DNA of 42,148 nt from Lactobacillus hamsteri DSM 5661 = JCM 6256 (GTDB taxonomy: Bacteria; Bacillota; Bacilli; Lactobacillales; Lactobacillaceae): NCBI RefSeq assembly GCF_000615445.1, contig NZ_BALY01000016.1, forward strand, positions 1-42,148, read 5' to 3'. Numbering within the stretch: position 1 is the stretch's first letter; each line of letters opens with the position of its first letter. The translations under genes and the position numbers were made by a program. The notes under the pieces are model-generated. The model worked only from the letters and a program-made list of their open reading frames with translations, had not been told where the DNA came from and did not search any database. This document shows, one piece after another, positions 18,309 through 27,409 of the stretch.

Positions 18309-19694
18309 ATGCAACAATTCGGCGTTATTGGTTTATCCGTAATGGGTAAAAACCTCGCTTTGAACGTTAGAAATCATGGCTTTTCAGTTTCTGGTTTTAG
18401 TATTGATAAACCTGAAGTTGATGCTTTTGCTAAGTATGAAGATGATAAGTTAAAGCCTTGTTATACTTGGGAAGAATTCGTTAACTCACTTGAAAAGCCA
18501 CGTAAGATTTTGATTCAAATTATGGCTGGTAATCCAGTAGATCAAACTTTACAAAAATTATTGCCACTTCTTGATAAGGGCGACATTTTAATTGATGGTG
18601 GTAACTCAAACTTCCACGATACTACTCGTCGTTTTGAAGAAATGGAAAAACATGGCATTCACTTCATCGGTATGGGAGTGTCCGGTGGTGAAGAAGGTGC
18701 TTTAAATGGTCCAGCTTTAATGCCTGGTGGTGATGAAGAAGCTTACAATGGAGTTGCTCCAATCCTCGAAGCAATCGCTGCTAAGACTCCAGAAGGCCGT
18801 CCATGTGTATCTTACATTGGACCAAGTTCAAGTGGTCACTATGTAAAGATGGTTCATAACGGTATTGAATATGCTATTATGCAAGAATTCTCAGAAGTTT
18901 ACGATATCTTGCGCAAAATTGCTGGTAAGAGCAATGATGAAATGTCAGATATTTTTGCTAAATGGAATAATGGTCGTGTTCATGCTTACCTTACCGAAAT
19001 TACTACTAATGTTTTAAAGCAAAAAGATGATTTAACCCCTGATCATATTATTGATCATATTATGAACATTGCTTCATACAAGGGTACAGGTAACTGGATG
19101 CTTGAAGATGGTGTAGCTTTAGGTGCTCCAATCAGTGTTGTTGCTGAAGCCGTTATTGCTCGTTTCATGTCAAAGGCAACTACTCGTGAAGGTAAAAGCG
19201 TTGTTTGGAATGGCGATGTTCCAGAAGATTTAATTGATAACTTGGAAAAATCATTGCAATTGACTCAAGCTGTAGCATATGCTCAAGGTTTCCAACAATT
19301 AACTATGGCTGCTAAGGCTTATGACTGGAAATTGCGTTACCCATCAATTGCTCAAAACTGGGAAGCTGGATGTATCATTCGTTCATCAATGCTTAAAGAT
19401 ATCGAAAAAGCTTATGCAGATGATAAAGAACTTGATGTTTTATTCCAAGATCCATATTTCAAAGAATTAATGGAAAATAATATCCATGCATTGCGTGAAG
19501 TTGTTAGCTTAGCAGTTAAGGCTGGTATTCCTACACCAACATTGAGTGCATCCCTTAACTACTTGGAATCAATCTTCAACCCAAGTTTGCCAGCAAACTT
19601 AATTCAAGGTCAACGTGATTACTTTGGTGCTCACACTTACCTTAGAAATGACCGTGAAGGTACATTCCATACTGAATGGTATGAAGAAAAATAA
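18309..19694 (+). CDS. gnd: 6-phosphogluconate dehydrogenase, decarboxylating
   Basis: A 461-residue cytosolic enzyme of the pentose phosphate pathway, oxidising 6-phosphogluconate to ribulose 5-phosphate with release of CO2 and NAD(P)H. The dinucleotide fold is GVIGLSVMGKNLALNVRN (about residues 4-21). The substrate and catalytic motifs are MGVSGGEEGALNGPALMPGG (about 120-139) and KMVHNGIEYAIMQ (about 178-190). The ATG at 18309 has TGGAGGAA at a proper distance; a TTG 21 bases upstream is in frame but overlaps no ribosome binding site. A TATAAT at 18267-18272 just after the previous terminator suggests its own promoter, though the -35 is weak. A strong terminator follows. Confidence 0.96.
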   Translation: MQQFGVIGLSVMGKNLALNVRNHGFSVSGFSIDKPEVDAFAKYEDDKLKPCYTWEEFVNSLEKPRKILIQIMAGNPVDQTLQKLLPLLDKGDILIDGGNSNFHDTTRRFEEMEKHGIHFIGMGVSGGEEGALNGPALMPGGDEEAYNGVAPILEAIAAKTPEGRPCVSYIGPSSSGHYVKMVHNGIEYAIMQEFSEVYDILRKIAGKSNDEMSDIFAKWNNGRVHAYLTEITTNVLKQKDDLTPDHIIDHIMNIASYKGTGNWMLEDGVALGAPISVVAEAVIARFMSKATTREGKSVVWNGDVPEDLIDNLEKSLQLTQAVAYAQGFQQLTMAAKAYDWKLRYPSIAQNWEAGCIIRSSMLKDIEKAYADDKELDVLFQDPYFKELMENNIHALREVVSLAVKAGIPTPTLSASLNYLESIFNPSLPANLIQGQRDYFGAHTYLRNDREGTFHTEWYEEK

Positions 19695-19710
19695 TTTGAT
19701 TTAGGATAAC

Positions 19711-19744
19711 AAAAAAGAAGTGAGATTAGATCACTTCTTTTTTG
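19711..19744. terminator. Bidirectional terminator between gnd and a convergent membrane-protein gene
   Basis: AAAAAAGAAGTGA and TCACTTCTTTTTT form a 13-bp stem with T runs on both strands. It serves gnd on the plus strand and overlaps the last codons of the convergent minus-strand gene. Confidence 0.9.
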
Positions 19745-20243
19745 TTTGATTAAATGTATCTTTTAATTCGTAAATAAATTTCTTAATGCGGTAATCACTC
19801 ATACGATAGCGATCAAGCATAATTCCTAAAATTGTAATAACGATAATTATTATCCAAAATATCTCTAATGATAAACTAGGATATAATTCTACAAAAACTT
19901 CGTGAGTATTTGCAATTGCCACCAATAACGCTCCTAGAGCAACATAAAACCAAGCGGTAGCTTTATCAACTAAACGAGAAAATATTTCTAATTGGTCATT
20001 AGAAATATCATAGAGTGACAAAATCTTTAACATTCGTTTTTTCTCGAGTTTGATTTTCAGTGGTGGCCATATCCAATATAATGGTGCAACTTTTGGTATT
20101 GTCTTTATTTTTTTTATAGCATTTTTTTCTTTATTTTTTACCTTTTCAACTTGCTCATCTAGTTCAAGCATAGCTTGATAAAGTGGAAAAATAAAAAGTA
20201 GCCATGCCCCAATTGCTTCCAAAAATGAAAATGCTAAATGCAT
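19731..20243 (-). CDS. Small membrane protein of unknown function
   Basis: A 170-residue protein I do not recognise. It has a hydrophobic N-terminal segment (about residues 3-22), a charged cytosol-like stretch rich in Lys and Glu (about 27-75), two further hydrophobic segments (about 93-111 and 125-143), and a basic C-terminus ending KKK. No enzyme motif is visible. The ATG has GGAGGTTAAAAT upstream. Its promoter has a perfect TATAAT, and a 14-bp palindrome covers the -35 region, so it is probably regulated. It is a single-gene unit converging on gnd. Codon use looks like its neighbours, so there is no sign of recent transfer. Confidence 0.8.
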   Translation of the reverse strand: MHLAFSFLEAIGAWLLFIFPLYQAMLELDEQVEKVKNKEKNAIKKIKTIPKVAPLYWIWPPLKIKLEKKRMLKILSLYDISNDQLEIFSRLVDKATAWFYVALGALLVAIANTHEVFVELYPSLSLEIFWIIIIVITILGIMLDRYRMSDYRIKKFIYELKDTFNQTKKK

Positions 20244-20293
20244 ATTTTAACCTCCAAATTATTCAATCAACTATTGTTATAACTGAAGATAGG

Positions 20294-20324
20294 ATATTAT
20301 ACTATAAAAAGTTACACGTGTAAC
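20294..20324 (-). promoter_or_regulatory. Promoter of the small membrane protein with a palindromic operator
   Basis: On the minus strand a TATAAT lies near 20296-20301, with GTTACA about 17 bases upstream. That -35 is part of the perfect 14-bp palindrome GTTACACGTGTAAC (20311-20324). Overlap of a perfect dyad with a -35 is typical of a repressor site. Confidence 0.55.
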
Positions 20325-20327
20325 ACG

Positions 20328-20362
20328 AAAAAGAGAACTCACTATTTGAGTTCTCTTTTTTT
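20328..20362. terminator. Bidirectional terminator with no obvious upstream gene
   Basis: GAGAACTCA and TGAGTTCTC form a 9-bp stem extended by A/T pairs, with T runs on both strands. On the plus strand no gene precedes it, since the neighbour on the left reads the other way. On the minus strand it would stop transcripts entering the membrane-protein gene. Confidence 0.8.
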
Positions 20363-20412
20363 GTTGTAGAATAGTAATGTTACTGTTAATTCATTTATAG
20401 AGTGGGGATTTT

Positions 20413-21966
20413 ATGAATAATGAGGATAGTACTAGTCTAAAATTACTGGGACAAGCACTTATCGTAGGTATCATTACGGGTGTAGTTGTTGGAATTTTTA
20501 GATTTGGTATTGAAGAAACTTCTGGATTTTGGTTGCATTTATTTAGTTTAGCGCATAAAAATCCAGCTTGGTTTATTGCAATTATTGTTGGATTTGTTTT
20601 AGTAGCCGTAATTTCTGGCTATTTCGTTAAGCAACAACCACATGTTGGTGGTTCAGGTATTCCAGAAGTTAAGCTTGAACTTCAAGGAAAGCTCTCAGTA
20701 AGATGGTTTCCAATTCTTTGGCGTAAATTAATTGGCGGGATTTTAGTAATTGGAACTGGACTTTTCTTAGGACCTGAAGGACCATCTCTTCAACTCGGTT
20801 CATCAATTGGACAAGGTGTTGGTGAAGGATTTAAACAAACTAAGACTAATCGACGTGCACTTTTGGCAACAGGTGCAGCTAGTGGTTTGTCAGCTGCTTT
20901 TGGTGCGCCGCTTTCGGGAGCTTTGTTCGTTCTTGAAGAGGTTTTCCATAATTTTTCACCACGTGTATGGATGAATGCGTTAGCTGGTGCTATTGCTGCT
21001 AATTTTGTCGTTTCCAATTTCTTTGGCTTGCATCATTCCTTAGCCATTATTTATAACTATTCATTTCCGTTGCCGTTATATTGGCATTTGATCTTGCTTG
21101 GACTTGTACTTGGCGTACTTGGTCATTTATACAAGGTAGGCTTATTCAGTTTGAAAAAAGTTTATTTAAAGATTACATTTTTGCCAAGATGGCTTCATGG
21201 TTTAATTCCATTGGCAATTTTGATTCCGATTGCTTATTTCTGGCCTTTGATTACGGGTCCTGGTAATCATTTGATTTTGTCATTATCTAAAACAATTACA
21301 ACTCAAGGTTGGATTACGGTAGGGATGCTGGCATTCTTCTTTGTATTAAGACTTGTTTTTTCAATTATTTCTTATGATTCAGGTCTTCCAAGTGGTATTT
21401 TCTTGCCAATCTTAACAATGGGCGCATTAATTGGTGCCACTTATGGAACTTTGATGGTGCAGCTTGGTTTGCTTCCACAAAGATTCGTAGTTAATTTGGT
21501 TGTTTTCTCTATGGCGGGTCTTTTTGCGGCAATTATTCGTGCACCGTTTACGGCAATCATTTTAATTACTGAAATGGTTGGCTCACTACTTCATTTAATG
21601 CCTTTAGCTGTTGTAGCGTTTATCGCTTTATTAATTGATGAGCTTTTAGGCGGACGACCAATTTACGATAGTTTGGCTAACGCAATGCAAGGTAAAAATG
21701 GCGTGGCTAAAGCATCGGGACATGAAGATCAACTTACTGTTCCTGTATATGAAAGCAGTCATTTAGTGGATAAAAAGGTTGCTGATATTGATTGGCCAGA
21801 AGATACTTTGGTTAAATTAATCCAACGTGGTAGTGATCAAATTATTCCTAATGGTCATACCGAAATAGCGGCCGGCGATATGCTAGTCTTAGCTGTTGAC
21901 TCTAATAAGCGTGGCGAAGTTTATGACGCAATGAAGAAACTGCAGGGCGTAGAATTAGATGGATAA
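20413..21966 (+). CDS. ClC-family chloride/proton antiporter with C-terminal TrkA-C domain
   Basis: A 517-residue membrane protein. The three ClC signatures are present: GSGIPEVK (residues 80-87), GPEGPS (120-125) and GLFAAIIRAPFTAI (about 377-390). Glu122 is the gating glutamate, and the pair Glu175-Glu176 in LFVLEEVF matches the internal proton glutamate. Having both suggests an H+/Cl- exchanger rather than a channel. After about ten to twelve membrane segments, residues about 437-512 form a soluble TrkA-C-like domain (DQLTVPVYESSHLVDKKVAD ... GDMLVLAV), which may bind a regulatory ligand. Such exchangers help bacteria survive strong acid by compensating charge during amino acid decarboxylation, which fits the decarboxylase nearby. 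It is a single gene with its own terminator. Confidence 0.93.
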   Translation: MNNEDSTSLKLLGQALIVGIITGVVVGIFRFGIEETSGFWLHLFSLAHKNPAWFIAIIVGFVLVAVISGYFVKQQPHVGGSGIPEVKLELQGKLSVRWFPILWRKLIGGILVIGTGLFLGPEGPSLQLGSSIGQGVGEGFKQTKTNRRALLATGAASGLSAAFGAPLSGALFVLEEVFHNFSPRVWMNALAGAIAANFVVSNFFGLHHSLAIIYNYSFPLPLYWHLILLGLVLGVLGHLYKVGLFSLKKVYLKITFLPRWLHGLIPLAILIPIAYFWPLITGPGNHLILSLSKTITTQGWITVGMLAFFFVLRLVFSIISYDSGLPSGIFLPILTMGALIGATYGTLMVQLGLLPQRFVVNLVVFSMAGLFAAIIRAPFTAIILITEMVGSLLHLMPLAVVAFIALLIDELLGGRPIYDSLANAMQGKNGVAKASGHEDQLTVPVYESSHLVDKKVADIDWPEDTLVKLIQRGSDQIIPNGHTEIAAGDMLVLAVDSNKRGEVYDAMKKLQGVELDG

Positions 21967-21981
21967 AATTTAATAATAACT

Positions 21982-22018
21982 AAAATAACCGTTACCTAGA
22001 TAGGCAACGGTTATTTTT
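21982..22018 (+). terminator. Rho-independent terminator after the ClC gene
   Basis: AAAATAACCGTT and AACGGTTATTTT form a 12-bp stem around a short loop, followed by T. It lies 16 bases past the stop. Confidence 0.87.
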
Positions 22019-22036
22019 AGTATTAAGAATATATTT

Positions 22037-22064
22037 TTGCAATTTTAAAAAAAGATGATATAAA
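22037..22064 (+). promoter_or_regulatory. Promoter of the malate permease gene
   Basis: TTGCAA (22037-22042) and TATAAA (22059-22064) are 16 bases apart, with TGA before the -10. A second possible pair, TTGACG and TATATG, ends at 22127 but would leave a very short leader. Confidence 0.5.
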
Positions 22065-22146
22065 TACTATGCTTATATATGATTCATATATAGTAACTTT
22101 TGACGTAACTAAAGTTTGAGTTATATGAGAGGAGAATTTTTAAGTA

Positions 22147-23112
22147 ATGACAGCATTTTTATCATCAATATCTAGTGTAATAGTGATCGTACTTATCATG
22201 CTATTAGGTTATATTTTACGACTTAAAGGTTGGTTTGCTGATACTTTTGCAGGAAATATTTCTAAGTTGATTACTCAAATTGCACTTCCAGCTTCAATAT
22301 TTATTTCCGTTCAGAACAACTTAACAAGAGGAAGTTTACTTAATTTGTTTGAAAATTTACTGTTGCCATTTATTGGAGTAGTAATTTCTTATATTATTGC
22401 CTTTGTCTTGGTTAAAATTATTAAAGTTCCAGTTGGACGTCGTGGTATATTTATTAACACGATTGCCAATGCTAATACCATTTTTATTGGCATGCCGTTA
22501 AATGTTGCGTTGTTTGGAAATAAGGCAATGCCATATTTTCTTGTTTACTACATCATTAATACTATTTCTACTTGGGCATTTGGTGTATTTCTTATTAAAA
22601 ATGATGATCCAACTTTAATTGCTAAAGAAAAGAAGAAACATAAAATTGAATGGAAGAAACTGTTGCCAATGCCTTTAGTCGGCTTCCTTGTTGCAATTAT
22701 TTGGCTTCTTACGGGGCTTAAGTTACCAACTTTTGCCAGTCAAACCTTTACTTATATTGGTAACCTTGTAACGCCATTATCTTTAGTTTATATTGGGATC
22801 GTTTTAGCTGATTCTGGTATTAAAAATGTTCGGGTAGATAAAGACAGTGCTTTTGCTTTAATTGGAAGATTCGTTATTGCACCAGCTATCATGATTTTAT
22901 TAGTACGCTTAGTTGCGCCTTCTGTGGGGCTTGATGTTCCAAAATTGATGGGTGAAACTTTTATTGTTCAATCAGGTACTCCTGCACTTGCCGTCTTACC
23001 TGTTTTGGCTGATGAGGCTCATGGAGATGTTGATTATGCAACTAATGTGGTTGTGTTGAGTACAATTTTATTTATAGTTGTTGTGCCAATTCTTATGATG
23101 ATTACGGCATAA
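22147..23112 (+). CDS. mleP: AEC-family transporter, probable malate permease
   Basis: A 321-residue, strongly hydrophobic protein of the auxin-efflux-carrier fold, with about ten membrane segments, a cytosolic loop around residues 155-175 (KEKKKHKIEWKK) and the family-typical N/P crossover regions (IANANTIFIGMPLNVALFG and VQSGTPALAVLP). Malate permeases of lactic acid bacteria belong to this family. It lies beside mleR and mleS, which supports malate uptake and lactate exit, although here it is 5' of both and on a separate transcript. The ribosome binding site is GAGGAGA. The substrate is an inference from context. Confidence 0.85.
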   Translation: MTAFLSSISSVIVIVLIMLLGYILRLKGWFADTFAGNISKLITQIALPASIFISVQNNLTRGSLLNLFENLLLPFIGVVISYIIAFVLVKIIKVPVGRRGIFINTIANANTIFIGMPLNVALFGNKAMPYFLVYYIINTISTWAFGVFLIKNDDPTLIAKEKKKHKIEWKKLLPMPLVGFLVAIIWLLTGLKLPTFASQTFTYIGNLVTPLSLVYIGIVLADSGIKNVRVDKDSAFALIGRFVIAPAIMILLVRLVAPSVGLDVPKLMGETFIVQSGTPALAVLPVLADEAHGDVDYATNVVVLSTILFIVVVPILMMITA

Positions 23113-23113
23113 G

Positions 23114-23142
23114 AAAAAAGAAGACGCTAGTCTTCTTTTTTT
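23114..23142. terminator. Bidirectional terminator between mleP and mleR
   Basis: AAAAAAGAAGAC and GTCTTCTTTTTT form a 12-bp stem with a 4-base loop and T runs on both strands. The hairpin covers the last codons of mleR. Confidence 0.88.
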
Positions 23143-24032
23143 ATATCTTTAGTTAAAATTTGCCAGAGTTCCTCTTCCTTAGTGGTCATAATATGGTTTT
23201 CACGAGTTGCAGCTCCTAAGATAAATTCCGGCTTTTCTTTATCTAAAAGCGGAAGAGCAACAACATCGTCATTTTGATTAATAGCTAAAGTGGTTAAGTA
23301 TGAAATACCAATTCCTTGTGCAACTAATGATTTGACTACTGTTACGTCGGGACTGCGATAGATTGTATTTAAACTAATTTTATTCTTTTTGATCATTCGA
23401 TCTAAGGCGCGGGTATGGATATAATCACTATTTAAACCGATAAAATCTTCATCAGCAATGTCCTTAAAGTGAATTGTTTTTTTCTTAGCAAAAGGATGAT
23501 CTTTGTTGACGATTATGCAAATAGGATAGCGTTTAATAATTTTTAATTTAATTCCGGAAGCTACATTAGGTTGTGTAAGGCCCAATAAGGAGAAATTAAT
23601 ATTTCCCTCTACGAGAAGCTGATGCAAGTCATAAGAGCCGCTTTCAATTACACTTAATCGATTTAAAATTCTTTTTTCAAGTAATTTTGGAACAAGTGTA
23701 GGAAAGAAATTACGGCCGATAATTGGTGGCAACCCGAATGGAATGTTAGCTGTGGCTTCTTGTTTAATTTCTTGTTCAGCGACGTTTACTTCATTTAAAA
23801 TTGATTGCACATGTTCATCAAACTGCATCCCAAGCTTAGTAATGATGATGTTTTTATGTGATTGATCACGAATTAAAAATTTTCCGCCAAATTTTTTCTC
23901 GAGTCTTTTGACGGCTGCAGTAATGGTAGGTTGACTTACTCCAAATTTTTCTGCAGTTTTTGTATAGCTCTTTAAATTTACTAGTTCATGGTAATATTTG
24001 AAATCTTGAATATTCAATGTTTTTGACCTCAT
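23127..24032 (-). CDS. mleR: LysR-family regulator, probable malolactic regulator MleR
   Basis: A 301-residue LysR protein. The N-terminal winged helix reads FKYYHELVNLKSYTKTAEKFGVSQPTITAAVKRLEKKFG (about residues 11-49), followed by a linker helix and the two-lobed ligand domain (about 90-295). It is divergent from mleS, with 111 bases between the start codons, as expected for a LysR activator of its neighbour. The likely inducer is L-malate. The mleS promoter has a dyad, TTCCC-A-GGGAA, in its spacer, a candidate binding site. Function is inferred from context. Confidence 0.85.
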   Translation of the reverse strand: MRSKTLNIQDFKYYHELVNLKSYTKTAEKFGVSQPTITAAVKRLEKKFGGKFLIRDQSHKNIIITKLGMQFDEHVQSILNEVNVAEQEIKQEATANIPFGLPPIIGRNFFPTLVPKLLEKRILNRLSVIESGSYDLHQLLVEGNINFSLLGLTQPNVASGIKLKIIKRYPICIIVNKDHPFAKKKTIHFKDIADEDFIGLNSDYIHTRALDRMIKKNKISLNTIYRSPDVTVVKSLVAQGIGISYLTTLAINQNDDVVALPLLDKEKPEFILGAATRENHIMTTKEEELWQILTKDIKKED

Positions 24033-24061
24033 ATAAATAAAAGTTTGGTATTCTGTATTAT

Positions 24062-24091
24062 TTGACTATAAAATTTCCCAGGGAATATACT
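24062..24091 (+). promoter_or_regulatory. Promoter of mleS with dyad in the spacer
   Basis: TTGACT (24062-24067) and TATACT (24086-24091) are 18 bases apart. The spacer contains TTCCCAGGGAA, two inverted 5-base arms around one base. This is a candidate operator. Confidence 0.6.
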
Positions 24092-24143
24092 TCATCCATG
24101 ATACAAGAAAAAAGTTTTGGAGAACAAACAGGAGGCTTATTTA

Positions 24144-25769
24144 ATGACTAATGCATATAACATTTTAAATAATCCATTTACTAATAAAGGGACTGCATTT
24201 ACCAAGAGTGAACGCGAAACTTTGGGCTTGGTCGGAACTTTACCAAATAAAGTTCAAACTATTGAAGAACAGTCACAAAGAGTTTATGAGCAATATCGTC
24301 TTCGTCCAGAAGGAATGCAAAGACGGAAGTTCTTAATGGAAATTTTTAATACTAATAGAACACTGTTCTATTATGTAATGCAACAACACCTAGTAGAATT
24401 ATTGCCTGTTGTTTACGATCCAGTTATTGCGCCAGCTATTGAAAAATATAGTGAAATTTTTATGAAACCACAAGGTGCTGCATTTCTTTCTATTGATAGT
24501 CCTGAAGACATTGAAGAAAGTTTACGTAATGCTGCAGGTGGTCGTAAGATCAAACTTATTGTGGTAACAGATGGTGAGGGAATTTTAGGTATTGGTGATT
24601 GGGGTGCAAATGGCGTTAACATTTCGGTTGGAAAGTTAATGGTCTATACAGCAGCTGCTGGTATTGATCCTCGTGAAGTTTTACCTGTTTCACTTGATGT
24701 TGGTACAAATAACCAAACTTTAATTAACGATCCACTATATCTAGGAAATAAACATGCTCGTATAACTGGCGATAAATATTATGCAATGGTTAAGCAATTT
24801 GTTAAAATTGCTCGTGATTTATTTCCAGATGTTTATATTCACTTTGAAGATTTCGGACGTGATAATGCAACAAAAATTTTGAATATGTATCGTAAGGAGA
24901 TCCCTGTTTTTAATGATGATGTTCAAGGAACAGGAATCGTTTGTTTATCAGGCGTTTTAGGCGCTATGAATATCTCAAAACAAAAATTTACTGATCAAAT
25001 CTTTTTAACTTTTGGTGCAGGAACAGCTGGCATGGGAATCGCTAATATGCTTTATCGTGAATTGCTTGTTGAAGGCATGGATCCAGAAGAAGCTAAAAAG
25101 CATTTCTATTTGGTTGATAAACAAGGATTGCTTTTCAATGATACTCCAGGATTGACTCCTGAACAAAAGCCATTTGTGCGTGACCGTTCTGAATTTGAAA
25201 ATGCTGATGAATTGACTAATTTAGAAGCTGTGTTTAAAACTGTTCATCCAACTGTGATGATCGGAACTTCAACTAAGCCAGGTGCGTTCACTGAAAAAGC
25301 AATTAAAGAAATGGCTTCTCATACTGAACGTCCCGTAATTTTCCCTATTTCCAATCCAACTAAATTGATTGAAGCAAGTGCTGAAGATCTAATTAAATGG
25401 ACAGATGGTCGTGCCTTAGTTGCAACGGGAATTCCATCAGATCCTGTTGAATATAAAGGTGTAACTTACAATATCGGTCAAGCTAATAATGCTTTAATTT
25501 ATCCAGGATTGGGTCTTGGTGTTTTAGCTAGTCAGGCCAAATTAGTTAATGATGAAATGCTTTCAGCAGCAGCTCATTCACTTGGCGGTATTGTTGATCC
25601 GAATGAAGATGGAGCTGCAGTTCTTCCTCCTGTAGCTAAACTTCAATCATTTACTGCTAAAGAAGCCGTCGCAGTTGCTCAATCTGCAATTGATCAAGGC
25701 TTAGCAGGTAAAGATATTAAAGATGCTAAAAAAGCTACAGAAGCTATGAAATGGACTCCTAGATATTAA
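24144..25769 (+). CDS. mleS: Malolactic enzyme
   Basis: A 541-residue protein, the exact length usual for malolactic enzymes of lactic acid bacteria. It converts L-malate to L-lactate and CO2 with bound NAD and Mn. Malic-enzyme motifs are visible: [17 protein letters not shown] (about residues 144-160), [24 protein letters not shown] (metal site) and [13 protein letters not shown] (nucleotide fold). The ATG at 24144 has CAGGAGG nine bases upstream; an in-frame TTG at 24117 is rejected. The flanking LysR gene and malate permease favour malolactic over ordinary malic enzyme. Proton use by the reaction and product export raise internal pH. A terminator follows. Confidence 0.94.
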   Translation: MTNAYNILNNPFTNKGTAFTKSERETLGLVGTLPNKVQTIEEQSQRVYEQYRLRPEGMQRRKFLMEIFNTNRTLFYYVMQQHLVELLPVVYDPVIAPAIEKYSEIFMKPQGAAFLSIDSPEDIEESLRNAAGGRKIKLIVVTDGEGILGIGDWGANGVNISVGKLMVYTAAAGIDPREVLPVSLDVGTNNQTLINDPLYLGNKHARITGDKYYAMVKQFVKIARDLFPDVYIHFEDFGRDNATKILNMYRKEIPVFNDDVQGTGIVCLSGVLGAMNISKQKFTDQIFLTFGAGTAGMGIANMLYRELLVEGMDPEEAKKHFYLVDKQGLLFNDTPGLTPEQKPFVRDRSEFENADELTNLEAVFKTVHPTVMIGTSTKPGAFTEKAIKEMASHTERPVIFPISNPTKLIEASAEDLIKWTDGRALVATGIPSDPVEYKGVTYNIGQANNALIYPGLGLGVLASQAKLVNDEMLSAAAHSLGGIVDPNEDGAAVLPPVAKLQSFTAKEAVAVAQSAIDQGLAGKDIKDAKKATEAMKWTPRY

Positions 25770-25842
25770 ATTGAAAATTCTCTAACATCATAATTTGCTT
25801 TTTCGTATGATTGAATAAAACTCACTAAGTACTATTTGTTAT

Positions 25843-25880
25843 AAAAAATCCTTCAAGAGATATTCTTGAGGGATTTTTTT
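25843..25880. terminator. Terminator between mleS and the MFS gene
   Basis: AAAAATCCTTCAAGA pairs with TCTTGAGGGATTTTT (one wobble) and is followed by a T run. It serves mleS and, in reverse, the convergent MFS gene. Confidence 0.88.
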
Positions 25881-25893
25881 GTATATTAAATTT

Positions 25894-27270
25894 TTATTGA
25901 TTATTTTCTTTAATAAATTTTGCCGAAGTTTCAGGTGCCCAAATAAGGCAAACGATGAAACTAAATAATAAAACAAGTGCACAAACTATCATTGATAGGT
26001 TTGTTCCACCATTGTTGGTTAAAATTGGCAGTAAAAACGTTCCGGCAGCTGCCCCAATTCGGCTAATCGTTATACACGTTCCTACGCCCATACCGCGGAC
26101 TTTTACATCAAATAGTTCAGTTGGGTAGGGGTAATCTAAAACAAGTCCAGATGAAAGAATAATAGCGAATATAGCGAAAATAGTTAATTTGATCGTTGAA
26201 TTTATATTAGTAAAAATCACTAAACTTCCGATTAGCAATCCAGAAATAAGGAAGTTGCTAATTAAGAAGGCACGGCGACTAATTTTATTAAAAATAAAAA
26301 TTCCCAGTAAAACGCCGATTAACATACCGCCGTTATAAATAATTCCTGAAACTTTTGCATCAGTGATGCCCATTCCTTTTAAAAGAATCGGCAAGAAAAT
26401 ACTAATACCAAAGAATGCGAAAGCCTGACATGCGTAGAAAATTCCACCAACTAGCGTCTTGCGTAAATATTTCTTTGAAAATAAAGTAGCAAATGTAACG
26501 CTGTTAACATCTTTAGCCTTCTTTTCACGTTTAAAGAAACGCTTAGGCAAGCGCCATTTTCGGCCCATATGCTTTTGAATAACTTTATTTGCTGTTTTAA
26601 CTTTACCTTGGCTAGCAAGCCAAGTTGGTGAGGCTGGTAAAGTAAAAATTGAGCGAAAAATTGCAGTAATTAATGCAGGCACGGCGCCTGTAGCGAGGAT
26701 AATTTGCCAAGTATGAGGCCCGAAACCTGTTAAAAAAGTTCCGACTATATACGAAGCGATAAAACCAATTGTCCAATAAATTAATAAGTGACTTTGGCGT
26801 TTACTATCTTCACCTTTAGGAAGCCATTCGGTTAATAGGGCGTTTCCAACAGTATAATCAATAGCAATCATTAAACCGATGATTACTCTTAAAATAAAAG
26901 TTAGGAGCAAATTGGCAGTTGTTAAATGAAAAAGTGTAAAGATTGCTAAGATATACATATTAATCATTAGCATTCTGCGACGTCCAATTTTATCGGAAAT
27001 ACGACCGACAATTAAGCTGCCTGCTAAACCAATTAAAGCTCCGGCTCCAATTAATCCTGTCCAAAGATCACTAATTTGAATATACTTTGCTGCTTCGGAT
27101 AATGCTGTACCAGAAATTCCGAGAGAATAACCACAAGCTATTTGGCCTAAAATCACGGCAACAAACACTCGTAAATGTACAGGCATTAATGGTGCCTTTT
27201 TATAATTTTTCTTTTCTCTAATTAATTTTTCTCGTTTCTCTTGATCTCTCATAAGAATAGATTCATGCAA
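25894..27270 (-). CDS. MFS transporter, substrate unknown
   Basis: A 458-residue, twelve-helix major facilitator protein. The loop 2-3 signature is GRISDKIGRRRML (about residues 89-101). SPTWL, in LPASPTWLASQGK before the long central loop, resembles the PESPRWL motif of the sugar and organic-acid porters. VRGMGVG in the C-terminal half is common in the same group. The central loop is basic (HMGRKWRLPKRFFKREKK). The substrate cannot be named. The start is uncertain: TTG at 27270 is given, ATG at 27252 is also possible, and neither has a clear ribosome binding site. The only strong one, AAGGAG, precedes a five-codon reading frame further up. Confidence 0.88.
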   Translation of the reverse strand: MHESILMRDQEKREKLIREKKNYKKAPLMPVHLRVFVAVILGQIACGYSLGISGTALSEAAKYIQISDLWTGLIGAGALIGLAGSLIVGRISDKIGRRRMLMINMYILAIFTLFHLTTANLLLTFILRVIIGLMIAIDYTVGNALLTEWLPKGEDSKRQSHLLIYWTIGFIASYIVGTFLTGFGPHTWQIILATGAVPALITAIFRSIFTLPASPTWLASQGKVKTANKVIQKHMGRKWRLPKRFFKREKKAKDVNSVTFATLFSKKYLRKTLVGGIFYACQAFAFFGISIFLPILLKGMGITDAKVSGIIYNGGMLIGVLLGIFIFNKISRRAFLISNFLISGLLIGSLVIFTNINSTIKLTIFAIFAIILSSGLVLDYPYPTELFDVKVRGMGVGTCITISRIGAAAGTFLLPILTNNGGTNLSMIVCALVLLFSFIVCLIWAPETSAKFIKENNQ

Positions 27271-27362
27271 AGGGGCACAAAATCTATTTAAAACTCATCT
27301 CCTTAAAGGTATACTAGTATCGAATAACATATATTACCTTAACAAAAAATATAAATTTATGC

Positions 27363-27400
27363 AAAAAAAGAGATTAGATCAATTGCCTAATCTCTTTTTA
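27363..27400 (-). terminator. Terminator of the decarboxylase operon
   Basis: AAAAAGAGATTAG and CTAATCTCTTTTT form a 13-bp stem around a 9-base loop, with T runs on both strands. It lies about 10 bases past the stop of the aluminium-resistance-family gene. Confidence 0.88.
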
Positions 27401-27409
27401 ACTTATTAC

